A stretch of 64,000 nt of DNA from Orychophragmus violaceus (GCA_030180135.1 CM058232.1:60161330-60225329); one strand, 5' to 3'. Shown: positions 1 to 10,768, counted from the stretch's first letter. Notes: generated by a model from the sequence alone, not told the origin. A program made the numbers and translations.

Positions 1-414
1 ATGAGGACTCACTGGATTATCATTTGGTAGCTTGCAGCTAGTGAGAGACTTAACCAACCGGTATCTCTCCACTCTTATCTGCTCCTGAAATTTCAATTTC
101 AGGCTGCTGATCATCTCTATTGGCGACTCCATGTTCTCATATTGCTTCCGCAAGTCTGAGTCCATGGTAGCCAATATCAGACCACGCACATCTACCGCAT
201 CATTATAATGCTTATTCCAAGCATTATATACTGCATGAGAAGCATTGGACCCGATCCTCACGGGGAGAGCTCTCTCAAGGACATAGTCCTTTCTCTCCTG
301 TCTGAGAACTAGCCTCAGGTTCCGCGACCAAGTCAAGAAATTTGATCCGTTCAGCTTGTCCATCTTAAGGACAGACCGGATCGAGAAAGTGTTTTGATTG
401 TTTGTGCTAGTCAT
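1..414 (-). CDS. Copia gag polyprotein, N-terminal part (cut by window edge)
   Basis: This frame starts with ATG at 414 and is open for all 138 codons to the window edge. It matches the first 138 residues of the gag at 38291-39301 almost residue for residue. The sequence begins MTSTNNQNTF and contains the LNGSNFLTWSRNLRLVLRQE segment typical of the Copia gag N-terminal (DUF4219/UBN2-like) region. Gag would assemble the virus-like particle in the cytoplasm. No stop or frameshift is visible in the part present, so whether the whole gene is intact cannot be judged here. Confidence 0.9.
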   Translation of the reverse strand, partial: MTSTNNQNTFSIRSVLKMDKLNGSNFLTWSRNLRLVLRQERKDYVLERALPVRIGSNASHAVYNAWNKHYNDAVDVRGLILATMDSDLRKQYENMESPIEMISSLKLKFQEQIRVERYRLVKSLTSCKLPNDNPVSPH

Positions 415-1551
415 AACTGAAAATTAAGATAAAAGGATTTTAGTTAATATGTTCAATATGATTAATCTCGTATTAAATTTAATATGATTAATCACGCATT
501 ATATTCAATAACATAAGTTACCCTCAATAGAATATAATGATTCCAAGATCCACATATAACTAAGATTAAAGTGGGCCACTGGCCGTCACCAAAACTCAGC
601 TTATATCGGTAAGCCCTATGTCGGCTAATTATATCCGTGATATAACTCTTGGTTGTGAATCTGGGCCCGAGGCCCAATCCACTCTGATGTCTCAAGGCCC
701 GGGACTCCCGATGGCCTAGTCAAGAAAACCAGACTATACAGTCATGTAATCATTAATGTCTGGGACTCCCAATGACATTTATGAATCACAAACCGTCTTA
801 TCCACGCAAAAGTAGACACCCTCACACTGTAAGGCCATGAATACAATTGAATGGGCTTCGACAGCTGACATAGACTGGGCAAGACATCCAACGCTTGATA
901 TTATTTGAGGTTCGTAGGTTTATTAAAATTTCATTCCCAAAATAGAAGATTACTATTTCGGGAAACTTTCTATTTTTGGAAACCTACTATTTTAGGAAAC
1001 TTTCTAAAATTGGAAACTTTCTAAAACCGGAAACTTTCTAACTTTAGAAATTTCTTTAAAATCCAAAACCCGCAAATCTAGAAACTTCTATTTTAAGAAA
1101 CTTTCTAATTTCAAAATTTCGGAAACTTTAATTTAAAATCGACTTTATAATTTTATAAAATAAATTTTAAATTAATCTGAAGAAAGACTCAAATAATTGG
1201 CCCAATTGTTTTAACTTCTTGGCCCGAGGCCCAAGAATTGGTCCATGTCCAAGACATGACCCAATTGTCCAATTAAATGACATAACCGGTCTGGTTCATT
1301 AAAATTGGTCTAACCAAATTTTAATTACTACGATGACCACAATTGTCAACCGGTTATTTACTAAACCGGATTTTCTCAATTTATTTGGTCCAACCAAATC
1401 AAATTAGAAAATCCTGGTTTAGGCACAAAATCCAATATTTCGACTTTGGATTTCTTATCCCGGTTTAACCAGAATTTAATAAAATTATTAAATCTGTTTA
1501 TTAAACCGAGACGTTTGATTTTTAATCAAAATTTTAAACCGAGCCTTAAAC

Positions 1552-1790
1552 CAACCATATCGGTCGATGAACCAACCGCATCGATCGATCCATCAACCGC
1601 ATCGGTCGATGCTCTAAGCATCAATCCTGCATCGATCGTGCATCGATCATGTATCGATCGATGCTCTCACGCATGCACGGACGGTTATCAGGTTTGGCCG
1701 AGATATTCTCGGATTGTGTCGACCGATCCATGCGATCGTATCGATCGATCCATGCGATCACAGCCGATTCTCACTTTTGAAAAATCGCAT
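1552..1790. repeat. CGATCGAT-rich hypervariable leader segment
   Basis: Dense irregular repeats of ATCGATCGAT, GCATCGATCG and CGGTCGATG lie between leader segments conserved with the second Copia copy. The equivalent place in that copy (about 36755-37085) holds a different GATCG-rich tract. Many local palindromes centre on CGATCG. No coding potential is evident. Confidence 0.75.
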
Positions 1791-1950
1791 TCCAAATCAA
1801 TATAGTTTGGTTTTTGCGATTTCAGATGTGTTTAGGTTTCAATTCCTTGTTGCTTAAGTGATTTCTCTTATCAGTAGTTGATTCAAAACACTTCTTAAAC
1901 AAGAAAACAATCCTAAACTTGAATCTAAACAAGAAAAACCAGAACCATAA

Positions 1951-1962
1951 GCTCTGATACCA
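1951..1962 (-). other. Primer-binding site, initiator tRNA-Met type
   Basis: The minus strand reads TGGTATCAGAGC, complementary to the 3' end of plant initiator tRNA-Met, the usual Copia primer. It sits one base inside the LTR. Confidence 0.9.
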
Positions 1963-1963
1963 C

Positions 1964-2609
1964 TGAAGGATTGTTTAGTTGATCCTGATTCAATTCTTAG
2001 ATTCATACCAACCTAAACATGCAGATCTAGGTTCTTCTTGATTATAAACAATGATTAGATCTCACCTTATACCTGTTAATTGCAGCGGAAGGAGATAGAA
2101 CAGGTCAGAGATCAGAGAAACACCGAGAGATGAATCCTCCAAAGGCTCACATACGCACACCAAGCAGGAAGAGAGGCTGCTAGACCACACGGGAATCGGC
2201 GCAGAGAGAGAGGAGGCTCGCGGCTGGCTAGGGTTAAAGAAGAAAACAGACTCGAGTTTTATTTATAAAACTCGTCCGGTTCCTCTTGGGCCATTTGGCC
2301 ATTCGCGCACTGTGTCGATCGACACATCATGTGTATCGATCGACACACAGTGGCTAAAACCTTTTATTCTCTCTAAGTACAGTAAATGCCTGGCACTTTT
2401 ACCGTACTTCTGCTACACATTTTCCTGTTAGCTTAGGCGTGTGACCCATATGGGATCATATAATAGAGGCAATAAGTCCAAGACTTATAGATCATGAGCG
2501 GACTCTAGCAAGCCATCATGACCCCCAGTATTATATGACTTATGTCTGATCATTGACATACTCTTACTTTCTAGAGACAGTATTGAGATTACTGGACACA
2601 ATTCCAACA
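1964..2609 (-). repeat. 5' LTR of Copia copy 1
   Basis: The minus strand runs TGTTGGAATTGTG... to ...CCTTCA, 646 bp, with TG/CA ends. It is homologous to the 636-bp LTRs at 35946-36581 and 42668-43303. It differs from them mainly by the palindromic insert at 2308-2352 and by flanking U3/R sequence. Confidence 0.93.
2308..2352. repeat. 45-bp near-palindrome inside the LTR
   Basis: Outer arms CACTGTG and CACAGTG enclose two TCGATCGACAC-type palindromes around a short centre. This would form a strong hairpin in the LTR transcript. The other Copia LTRs in the window lack it. Confidence 0.8.
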
Positions 2610-3539
2610 AGGCGCCCCAAATGTCTTCTCATCCAGACTTCCTTCCAGTTTTACCTTCTTTTTCACAAGCAACGGCGTGATCAAACCACCCATGCTGAAC
2701 TTCGTACTAGCGTCCCTCACTGACATTGCCCAATCTTGGTGGACATCAAACTGCTCTATCAAAATGGAAGTGTAGCTTGGGAGGCGCTCAACTGGTGGTA
2801 TTGGCTGACCGTTGGGATATGTGAGCAAGAGAGGCTGCAACCCAATGTAGAGAAGCTTCATCTCCATCTCTGTGACCTGCCCCGTCTCCTTCCTAGCAAA
2901 TAGAGTATGTGCTAATGCTTTGTGCACATAGCGAATGGCTGGGTGTCTGATCCTTGCGTTCTTCATAGCCCCCAGCTTAAAGGGCCCATCAGCTATCATC
3001 TGCCAAACACCCTCGAGGTCGTCCTTATCAATGGGGATAAAAGTTCCCAGCTGAGCACCATTCTCTGGAAAATCAAAAACTGCAGCTATGTCTTCATACG
3101 TCATACTGAACTTCTTCCTACCCATTTGGAAATCAATCTTCCCTCGACTCACTTCCCCTGCCAAAGCGGCTCTCCTCATGTTGACTGTTGCTTTCATGGA
3201 TGAGAGGAATTGGCATGCTGAGCTCTGGTAGGAGTCACTGGCAAGGTTGAAGAACTCCTTAAGGCCCATGTTCTCTACAATCTCGTTGTAGTCATCCAGT
3301 AGCCCAAGTGCAGTAAGTGTCGGGGTGTGAGGGTATCGGGTTGGCCAAAATGGTATCCCTTCCAGCTTGTCATATATCTCAGAGGTGGAGTACTTATATG
3401 GCACCTGGATCATCCTTACTGGGGCCTCTGGTACCTCTTCCTCAACTGCTATCCCTTTCCCTCTTGATGAAGTTCCCTCATCTTGTACCGGCTCTTGTGC
3501 CTTTGGGTTTGGTTTCGGGTTGGCGCGCTTCTTTGTCAT
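2610..3539 (-). pseudogene. Athila ORF1 / env-position gene, 3' truncated
   Basis: The frame starts with ATG at 3539 (MTKKRANPKP) and runs about 310 codons to the Copia insertion. The protein has a lysine/proline-rich N-terminus, then a globular region with NMGLKEFFNLASDSY and GRKKFSMTYEDIAAVFDFP, the pattern I associate with the Pfam ATHILA ORF-1 family. It lies about 1.4 kb downstream of pol, where Athila elements carry an extra (sometimes called env-like) gene. I see no signal peptide or transmembrane segment in the part present, so an envelope role is not supported. The last few codons before the stop at 2589 come from the Copia LTR, so the C-terminus is artificial. Confidence 0.8.
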
Positions 3540-4405
3540 TTTCCTACAAAAGACAACTCAAAGAACGAATAAGCACATCGTACAATCTACCAACACAATC
3601 AATAGGAGCTTAAAGCATTGATGATCAACAATTGTGGGAGCTTAACAATTGCATACTTTTCACTTTCAATGGAATAAACAAGCTTAAACCTCCTAACCAA
3701 ACTCAATTCTAGCTCAGCATAAGCGCAATGAACGAACAAATCAATCACATTCTTGAGCAATTCACAATTTCGTCAACCAAAGGTCCTCAATGCACATTTT
3801 TGAAACTTTTGTGAAACAAAACTCATCCAAATCAAGTAGTATCACAAAATTAAGCCTTTAACCATCCAATGCATCATTATAAACCATCCAATTAGAAAAC
3901 CCCCAAAAAATTTCGGATTCCAAATTTCTCAAGAACCCTAAATCACCAAAGATCAAATTTAAACAATCCTAGGGTGCAATTGAGTTGGGTAATCATCTAG
4001 AAACAGTCTAGCAAAGGTTTCTAACCATATTCATCAAGCAAAAAGCCACAATTTCGAATTCTAAAAATCTGAAATTTTTTGAGCAATCCGAAATTGAGAG
4101 AGAGTGAATTATACCTTGCTGTTCTGATGAGAGATGATGGTAGAGAGTGACTGCAAGTGATAGAGCTTTGAAAACCTTGAATTTAGCACTTGAAAATTCG
4201 AAGTTTGGTGAAGATTTGAGAGAGAAAAGGGAGTTGGAAGAACTTGGAAAGTTTCTTGTTGAAATCGCAAGAGGAGCAAAGAGAGAGAGAGAAGCGCGTG
4301 TGAGGAGGAGAAAAGAAGGGGAAGAAATCGATTTTTGAGTTAAAATCCGGTCAGAACCGGTTTGAAATCGGTTTAGAATCGAGATGACTTACCCGGGCGA
4401 AGGGG
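3540..4405. other. Athila non-coding spacer
   Basis: This stretch between the ORF1-type gene and the hairpin array is purine-rich near 4100-4330 (GAGAGA tracts). It holds no recognisable gene. The 63-codon frame at 4147-4338 is low-complexity and antisense to the element. Confidence 0.6.
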
Positions 4406-4747
4406 CGTATCGGCTTGGCCAACCGATACGCCAGCCGATATTGGCTCTCGGATTAAATTTTTGCAATACGTATCGGCCTGGCCAACCGATACGGAACCCG
4501 ATATTCGTTCACTCCGAAGATCCGTATCGGCTTGGCCAACCGATACGGAGACCGATATTGGCTCTCGGTTTTTTCTGTTGCATCCCGTATCGGCCTGGCC
4601 AACCGATTCGGTGCCCGATATCGATCTTTCTGGGAAATCCGTATCGGCCTGGCCAACCGATACGGAACTCGATATTGAGCCTCGGATTATTTTTACTAGA
4701 ACCGTATCGGCCTGGCCAGCCGATACGGAACCCGATATTGGCTCCTG
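4406..4747. repeat. Hairpin tandem array with alternating 63/54-bp spacing (six units)
   Basis: The core CGTATCGGC(C/T)TGGCCAACCGATACG starts at 4406, 4469, 4523, 4586, 4640 and 4703, so spacings are 63, 54, 63, 54 and 63 bp, a 117-bp dimer. Each unit has complementary arms GTATCGG and CCGATAC around an inner TTGGCCAA or CTGGCCAA palindrome, followed by a second CCGATAT. It lies in the Athila region downstream of integrase. Unit lengths divisible by three keep several frames open on both strands, but this is not evidence of coding. Confidence 0.9.
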
Positions 4748-4948
4748 CACCATTTTTCTTCATTTCCACGGCCTTTGGTCAACTCCAACTGATCTACAAC
4801 CTCATCCTTAAGCCAAAACCTGACAAAACTCAAAGCAAAACATCAAAAATAACAAGCAAAAAAACGTATGTACAAGGATAAACATGGGAATGTCTCCCAA
4901 GTGCGCTTTTATTTAAAGTCGTTAAGCTCGACTTTGCAAACCGTGATC

Positions 4949-7825
4949 TCAAGCTGAGGGAGGGCTAGAGAGTGGGATCGAAGTCCCTTCCTCTATTGCT
5001 TCTGAGACGGAGTAATGCTTGAGTCTCTGGCCATTGACCGTGAACTCTTCATCAGATTTTCCCAAAAGTACCACCGCTCCATATGGTCTCACCTCCTTCA
5101 CTCTAAACGGTCCCGGCCATCTAGACTTGAGCTTCCCGGGAAAGAGTTTCAACCGAGAGTTAAAAAGCAACACAAGATCTCCTTCTCTGAACTCCTTCTT
5201 CTGAATCAGCTTATCATGAAAAAGATTGGTCCTCTCCTTATAGATCTTTGAGCTCTCAAAAGCCTCAAGCCGTATCTCGTCAAGTTCATTCAACTGAATC
5301 AATCTCCTCTCAGTCGCGGTTTTTATGTCAAAGTTCAGCAACTTGACAGCCCACATGGCCTTGTATTCCACCTCCACCGGTAAGTGACATGACTTACCAT
5401 ACAGCATGGTGAATGGTGTAGTGCCCAATGGAGTCTTGAAAGCAGTCCTATACGCCCACAGTGCGTCATCAAGTTTCTTAGCCCAATCTTTCCTTGAAGC
5501 TCCAACAGTCTTCTCTAGGATAGCCTTGATTTGCCTATTGGACACTTCAACTTGCCCGCTTGTCTGAGGATGATATGGTGTTGCAACCTTATGCTTCACT
5601 CCATACTTCTTCAAGAGACTCTCAAATAGCTTGTTGATGAAGTGTGAGCCTCCATCACTGATCACAATCCTCGGGATTCCAAATCTTGGGAAGATGATGC
5701 TCTTGAATAGCTTTATCACAACCTTGGCGTCATTCGTTGGACTCGCCACTGCTTCTACCCATTTGGAAACATAATCCACAGCTACTAAGATGTAGCTATT
5801 CCCGTAAGAGGATGGGAAGGGTCCCGTGAAATCAATGCCCCACACATCAAATACTTCAACTTCAAGGATGGGGTTTTGAGGCATCTCATTTCTTCTACTG
5901 ATGTTCCCCTTTCTTTGACAAGGATCACACTTAGTAATGAACTCTTGGGCATCTTTGAACATTGTAGGCCACCAAAACCCAGCTTGTAGAGCCTTTTGAA
6001 CCGTCTTGAAAGTAGCAAAGTGACCACCATAATCTGACCCATGGCAATGTAGGAGAATGCCTCCCACTTCTTCATCAGCTATGCACCTTCTATAGAGTTG
6101 ATCCTTGCACAAAGTGTAGAGGTAAGGCTCATCCCAATAGTACCTGTTGACATCTCTAAAGAAGGTTTTTCTTTGGTAGCTATCGAGGCTTGGTGGTTCT
6201 TTCCCAACAGCTAGGAAATTGACTATATCAGCATACCACGGTTCCTTGTCTTTAATAGAATCGACCTCCTCAATCCTCATTCTTGTATCATGAGCATCCT
6301 TGACAACCTTGCAGGCCATTAGCTGTTCCTCAGGAAGAGAGTCATCTAGAGGAATTCCATCCTCAATTCTCAGTCTTGACAAATGATCTGCTACTCCATT
6401 CTCAATGCCTTTCTTATCCTTGATCTCCAAATCAAATTCTTGTAGCAGCAGTATCCACCTCAGAAGCCTTGGCTTGGAATCTTTCTTGGCAAGTAGATAC
6501 CTTAACGCAGCATGATCCGTGTACACCACAACTTTAGATCCAACCAAGTATGATCTGAACTTCTCAAAGGAAAACACCACAGCAAGAAGCTCTTTCTCAG
6601 TTGTTGCATACCTCACTTGAGCATCGTCCAATGTCCTACTAGCATAGTATATGACATGGAGTTTCTTGTCTTTCCTCTGTCCAAGGACTGCTCCTACTGC
6701 GTAGTCACTTGCATCACACATGATTTCAAAAGGCAACTCCCAGTCGGGAGCTTGGACTATCGGGGCGCTAATCAAGGCCTCCTTAATCATGTGGAACGCT
6801 GCCAAACAATCATCATCAAACACAAAATCTGTCTCCTTACACAGCAGACGTGTAAGTGGTCTAGCGATCTTGGAGAAATCCTTAATAAACCGCCGGTAGA
6901 ACCCTGCATGACCCAAAAAGCTTCGGATTCCCTTCACTGAGTTTGGTGGCTGAAGACTTGTCATCACCTCTATCTTAGCCTTATCCACTTCAATACCATT
7001 CTCTGAGATCTTGTGACCCAACACAATCCCCTCTGTTACCATGAAGTGGCACTTCTCCCAATTGAGCACGAGGTTCGTTTCTTCACATCTCTTTAAGACC
7101 TTGCACAGATTCAGCAAACAGGAGGAGAAAGAAGAACCATACACAGAGAAATCATCCATAAAGACTTCTACAATATCCTCAATAAGATCTGAGAAAATAG
7201 ACATCATGCACCGCTGAAAGGTAGCCGGTGCATTGCACAAGCCAAATGGCATCCTTCGATAAGCAAAGGTACCATAAGGACAAGTGAATGTCGTTTTCTC
7301 CTGATCATTAGGATGTATCGGGATCTGAAAGAATCCACTGTATCCATCAAGAAAGCAATAGAAAGGATGATTAGCAAGGCGTTCTAGCATTTGATCAATG
7401 AACGGTAATGGAAAATGATCCTTCCTAGATGCGGCATTTAGTTTTCTATAATCAATACACATCCTATGCCCAGTGATAGTTCTAGTAGGAATCAATTCAT
7501 TACTGTCATTTTTAACCACAGTAATCCCCCCTTTCTTCGGAACACAGTGCACGGAAGAAACCCAAGTGCTGTCCGAGATAGGGTAGATTATCCCTGCATC
7601 AAGCAATTTAAGAATTTCTTTCTTGACTACCTCCTTAAGATTAGGATTCAATCTTCTTTGATGCTCAATAGAAGACATGTATTCATTTTCAAGGTGGATC
7701 CTATGAGTACACAAGCTAGGTGACAATCCTTTTATATCATCGAGTGAGTATCCTATTGCTTTTCTAAACTTTTTCAACTCAGTGGTCAAAGCAATCAATT
7801 CATCATCATTCAGCAACTCATTCAC
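4949..7825 (-). CDS. Athila pol: reverse transcriptase, RNase H, integrase
   Basis: An uninterrupted stretch of 958 codons belongs to the 5.7-kb gag-pol frame. RT appears in the first third with the catalytic FMDDF motif and the MPFGLCNAPATFQ segment. RNase H follows with MCDASDYAVGAVLGQ, TTEKELLAVVF and VYTDHAAL. Integrase follows with an HHCC zinc finger ending in CDPCQRKG, then the catalytic D-D-E set in GIDFTGPFP, ISDGGSHF and SGQVEVSNRQIK. There is no second, archaeal-type RNase H. The product would copy element RNA and insert the cDNA. This part looks undamaged, but the upstream frame is closed by three stops, so it could not be made as part of a full polyprotein. Confidence 0.93.
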   Translation of the reverse strand: MNELLNDDELIALTTELKKFRKAIGYSLDDIKGLSPSLCTHRIHLENEYMSSIEHQRRLNPNLKEVVKKEILKLLDAGIIYPISDSTWVSSVHCVPKKGGITVVKNDSNELIPTRTITGHRMCIDYRKLNAASRKDHFPLPFIDQMLERLANHPFYCFLDGYSGFFQIPIHPNDQEKTTFTCPYGTFAYRRMPFGLCNAPATFQRCMMSIFSDLIEDIVEVFMDDFSVYGSSFSSCLLNLCKVLKRCEETNLVLNWEKCHFMVTEGIVLGHKISENGIEVDKAKIEVMTSLQPPNSVKGIRSFLGHAGFYRRFIKDFSKIARPLTRLLCKETDFVFDDDCLAAFHMIKEALISAPIVQAPDWELPFEIMCDASDYAVGAVLGQRKDKKLHVIYYASRTLDDAQVRYATTEKELLAVVFSFEKFRSYLVGSKVVVYTDHAALRYLLAKKDSKPRLLRWILLLQEFDLEIKDKKGIENGVADHLSRLRIEDGIPLDDSLPEEQLMACKVVKDAHDTRMRIEEVDSIKDKEPWYADIVNFLAVGKEPPSLDSYQRKTFFRDVNRYYWDEPYLYTLCKDQLYRRCIADEEVGGILLHCHGSDYGGHFATFKTVQKALQAGFWWPTMFKDAQEFITKCDPCQRKGNISRRNEMPQNPILEVEVFDVWGIDFTGPFPSSYGNSYILVAVDYVSKWVEAVASPTNDAKVVIKLFKSIIFPRFGIPRIVISDGGSHFINKLFESLLKKYGVKHKVATPYHPQTSGQVEVSNRQIKAILEKTVGASRKDWAKKLDDALWAYRTAFKTPLGTTPFTMLYGKSCHLPVEVEYKAMWAVKLLNFDIKTATERRLIQLNELDEIRLEAFESSKIYKERTNLFHDKLIQKKEFREGDLVLLFNSRLKLFPGKLKSRWPGPFRVKEVRPYGAVVLLGKSDEEFTVNGQRLKHYSVSEAIEEGTSIPLSSPPSA

Positions 7826-7918
7826 AATGACAGGATAGGTAGAGTTAGGGCCAAGAAATGCATACCGAAGCCCCCGCGGAAGGGGCTTTAACTCAACCTT
7901 TGGCGCCTTAAGCTCGAT

Positions 7919-9118
7919 TCAATCATCAGCTACAAGCTGCTCCTTGCACAGCTCTGCTCCCTTGGCGCCATCAGCACCCATGTCCACAGCAAACGCCTCC
8001 AGCTCCTTACCCACTGAATCTGATCCCAGCTCAATGAACTCAACCTCTTCTAACAAAGGCTTGTGCGAATCAAGCGCTCTCATATAAGTCCAGCTCTCTT
8101 CTTGAAGATACCCATACTCCCCACATTCCTTGGTCAAGGTAACCTCTAATGGATCATCCATGTTCAAATCCTCAAGGAGTTCATCAGCTAGCTCATCCAT
8201 AGTATCAATATAAAACATTTGACCTTGAATGGTTGGCTTCTTCATCACCTTGTTGATGTCAAATTTGAGCACTATGTCCTTGCCAAGGTTGAGATCTATC
8301 TTCCCTTTCCTGACATCTATAATCGCACCAGCTGTGGCAAGGAAAGGTCTCCCAAGGATTAGAGGATCCTTTGGTTCTTCATCCATCTCCAATACAATGA
8401 AATCTGTTGGTACTTCAAATCCTCCTACTTTCACCGGAAGATCTTCTAGGAGACCAATTGGGTATCTCACTGATCTATCTGCAAGAACCAAGGAGATCCT
8501 ACATGCCTTGTAGGTAGAGAAACCTAGCCTATTGGCTACTGAAAAGGGCATCAAACTTGCGCTTGCTCCAATATCACATAGACAACCCTCAAACCGGTAT
8601 GGGCCGATAGCACATGGAAGAGTGAAACTGCCTGGATCTTCAAGTTTCCTTGGAACAATATCCCTTTGGATGATCGCACTACACTCATGAGACAACACAA
8701 CCATTCCTTGCACTTCCTTGGTTCTCTCCTTGATTGCATCCTTGAGAAACTTGCTATACTGAGGAACTAGCAAGAAAGCATCAATCAAAGGCATGGTCAA
8801 CTCAACATTCTTCATCTGTTTCTCAAAAAGAGCTTTATACTTCTCTAGGAGTTGCTTCTTGAATCTGCCCGGAAAGGGTAGCTTGGGCTCATAAGGTGGT
8901 GGCACAAACACACCATCCTTCTTCTTGAGTGCATCATTCACTACTTCTTCAACTACAGTCTTTCCTTTCTTCTTGGCCATGTCGCTATCACTCTCTTTGT
9001 TGAGAGCAGAATTTTCAGAATTCTCCTCCCCTTCTTGAACTTCAATGTCCTCATTGAGTGAAGGTACTGGCTTTGGTGTGTGCGCTTGACTTTGTTGCAG
9101 CTCTTTACCACTTCTCAA
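7919..9118 (-). pseudogene. Athila protease region between two in-frame stops
   Basis: This is the same reading frame as gag upstream and pol downstream. Around the middle it has the aspartic-protease motif CDIGASASLMPFSVANRLGF and later LILGRPFLATAGAIID, the Athila/retropepsin pattern. A TAA just before it (9149-9151) and a TGA just after it (7919-7921) close the frame. By remembered family consensus the TGA replaces a Trp codon. The preceding LRSGKEL segment is the usual Athila gag-protease junction. Confidence 0.88.
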
Positions 9119-9148
9119 GGTTATGGCGCTGATGTATTCCTTTGGGTT

Positions 9149-9955
9149 TTACTCAGATTTTCCGGGTAGAGTACCTTGAGTGCGAGATGTAGAAGCAGTC
9201 TTGTTTTCCATGTTTGTGACCCTTGAAGTCAAATTCTGCAACTCATTCTTAAGATCCCGTACTTCCATAGCTCCTGAGGCTTGCCCTTGAACGAGTTGCT
9301 GCATCATACTTTTCAGCTCATTGTCAACTCCCGAGGTGGAAGAAGTTTGTTGGTGTTGTTGACCAAAACCAGGTGGGTAGTTTTGCTTTGGTGCATAGCC
9401 TTGTTGACCTTGAAACTGAGGCTTATTTCCAAACCCTTGTTGGTTGGTATAAGGGACAAATGGCTTTTGCTGTTGGGGTTGTTGAAAGCCATGTTGCCCT
9501 TGTTGTTGAGCTTGTCCTTGAGATGGAGCTTGAGGATAGACTTGGTCTTGAGGATTTGCTACATTGGTGTTGCGGTAGTTTGGGTGGTTTCTATAGTTTT
9601 GGTTGAAGCCTTTGTTGAAACCACCTTGTCCAGCAATGAAGTTGATCTCTTCTTGTGTCAAATCCTCATCATCATCATAAAGTTGTGGCTTAGAATCTTC
9701 ATAGTGTCCCACAAAGTTGATGTTCTTTTGGGCAATGGAGATCATCTTGTCCAACTTCTCATTCAAAGCTTTCATCTCTTTCTCATACTTCTCATCTGAA
9801 GATGATGATCCTCTATTAGTCCTCTCATAATCCTCATTGTAGTTGCCATCACTCGTTGCCAGATTTTCAATCAGCTCCATAGCTGCATCTACTCCCTTGC
9901 CTAGGAAGTGTCCATTGCTGCATGAATCTAGCATTACCCTCATTCTAGGAAGCAT
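9149..9955 (-). pseudogene. Athila gag, C-terminal half
   Basis: The frame is continuous with the gag N-terminal part (distance divisible by three). It encodes MLPRMRVMLDSCSNG, then a long Gln/Gly/Pro-rich low-complexity stretch (NQNYRNHPNYRN, QPQQQKPFVPYTNQQGFGNK) typical of the Athila gag C-terminus. It ends at TAA 9149-9151. A coiled-coil-like segment, MKALNEKLDKMI, lies near its start. Confidence 0.85.
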
Positions 9956-10036
9956 TCCGCGGTAGAGGTTGCTGAGTAGTGTTTCCTTGGTGAAACCATG
10001 GTGTGGGCACTGAGTGGTGAGCTTATTGAACCTCTC

Positions 10037-10654
10037 CTAAGCTTCAGCGAAGCTCTCATTGTTGCGCTGCACAAACCCGGATAGCTCACTGTGAAAACGG
10101 GCAGTCCTAGTATGTGAGAAGAACTTCTTCAGGAAAGCTTTCTTCAGGTCTCCCCAAGTAGTGATGGATCCTGGAGGGATAGTGCTTTCCCAATCATTGG
10201 CTCTGCCTGCCAAAGAGAAAACGAAGAGACACATTTTCCACCCATCGTCAGTCACACCATTCAGCCTCGTGGTGGCACAAATCTTGTCAAAGGTGTCCAA
10301 GTGCTGCAACGGGTCCTCAGATGCTAACCCATGGAACTGATTGTTCTGCACCATGTTCATCACCATAGCTCGGATCTCAAAGTTATTATTGTTCACCGCT
10401 GGTGGAATGATTCCATGCCGGTTAGCATTTGTGTCAGGTGTATCTCCATCACCAATGGCCCTAACCGGCCTTTGTTGCTGCTGCTGTTGCTGCTGCTCTT
10501 GATCCTCGTGGTTATCCATAACTGTTTGCTCAACACTCTCAACGTTAACAGCTCGTTCTTGTGCTTGTTGTTCCCTTGCTAATCTCCTCTCGTGTGCTTT
10601 GATGTCGTAAACTCTTGCAACTAAGTTTGTAGTCCCTTTGCTGCGCAAGTTCAT
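10037..10654 (-). pseudogene. Athila gag, N-terminal half ending at a nonsense codon
   Basis: ATG at 10654 lies about 100 bp inside the primer-binding site. The product begins MNLRSKGTTNLV and has a polyglutamine run encoded by GCTGCTGTTG-type repeats. It then has the retrotransposon gag core (LQHLDTFDKICATTRLNGV, GRANDWESTIPPGSITTW, FHSELSGFVQRNNESFAEA). The frame stops at TAG 10037-10039 where the family has EAWERF, so a Trp codon has become a stop. The frame continues beyond, showing gag was originally one protein. Confidence 0.9.
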
Positions 10655-10752
10655 ACACCTTGCATCAAAAAGAGAGAAAGTAGCAAATTAGTAACAATAA
10701 CTTGAACTAAAAAGGAATAGAAAACGAATTGATATATCCAGAATCCCAAAAT

Positions 10753-10765
10753 GGCAACGGCGCCA
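10753..10765 (-). other. Primer-binding site, tRNA-Asp type
   Basis: The minus strand reads TGGCGCCGTTGCC, complementary to the 3' end of plant tRNA-Asp, the primer known for Athila elements. It lies three bases inside the LTR end. Confidence 0.9.
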
Positions 10766-10768
10766 AAT

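Larger units (their letters stand above)
1..2609 (-). mobile_element. Copia LTR retrotransposon, 5' part (copy 1)
   Basis: Reading the minus strand there is a 5' LTR (2609-1964), a primer-binding site, a leader of about 1.5 kb and the start of gag, which runs off the left window edge. It is the same family as the complete Copia element at 35946-43303, seen there in plus orientation. LTR start, primer-binding site, leader and gag N-terminus align between the two, but the leader middle and part of the LTR differ strongly. It is inserted in the last gene of the Athila element. Its TSD cannot be checked because the 3' end lies outside the window. Confidence 0.93.

Noticed and set aside
4406..4747. 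Resemblance to a CRISPR array (palindromic repeats with spacers)
   Set aside because: The setting is a plant retrotransposon, the spacers themselves alternate between related sequences, and there are no cas genes. It is a tandem repeat with a dimeric unit.
4384..4881. 165-codon frame with a repeated YRPGQPIRNPI-like peptide, and similar frames on both strands
   Set aside because: The hairpin units are 63 and 54 bp, both multiples of three, so several frames stay open by design. No start context or codon bias singles out one frame.
9281..9799. 172-codon plus-strand frame rich in Leu/Val
   Set aside because: It is the complement of the Gln/Asn-rich Athila gag C-terminus.
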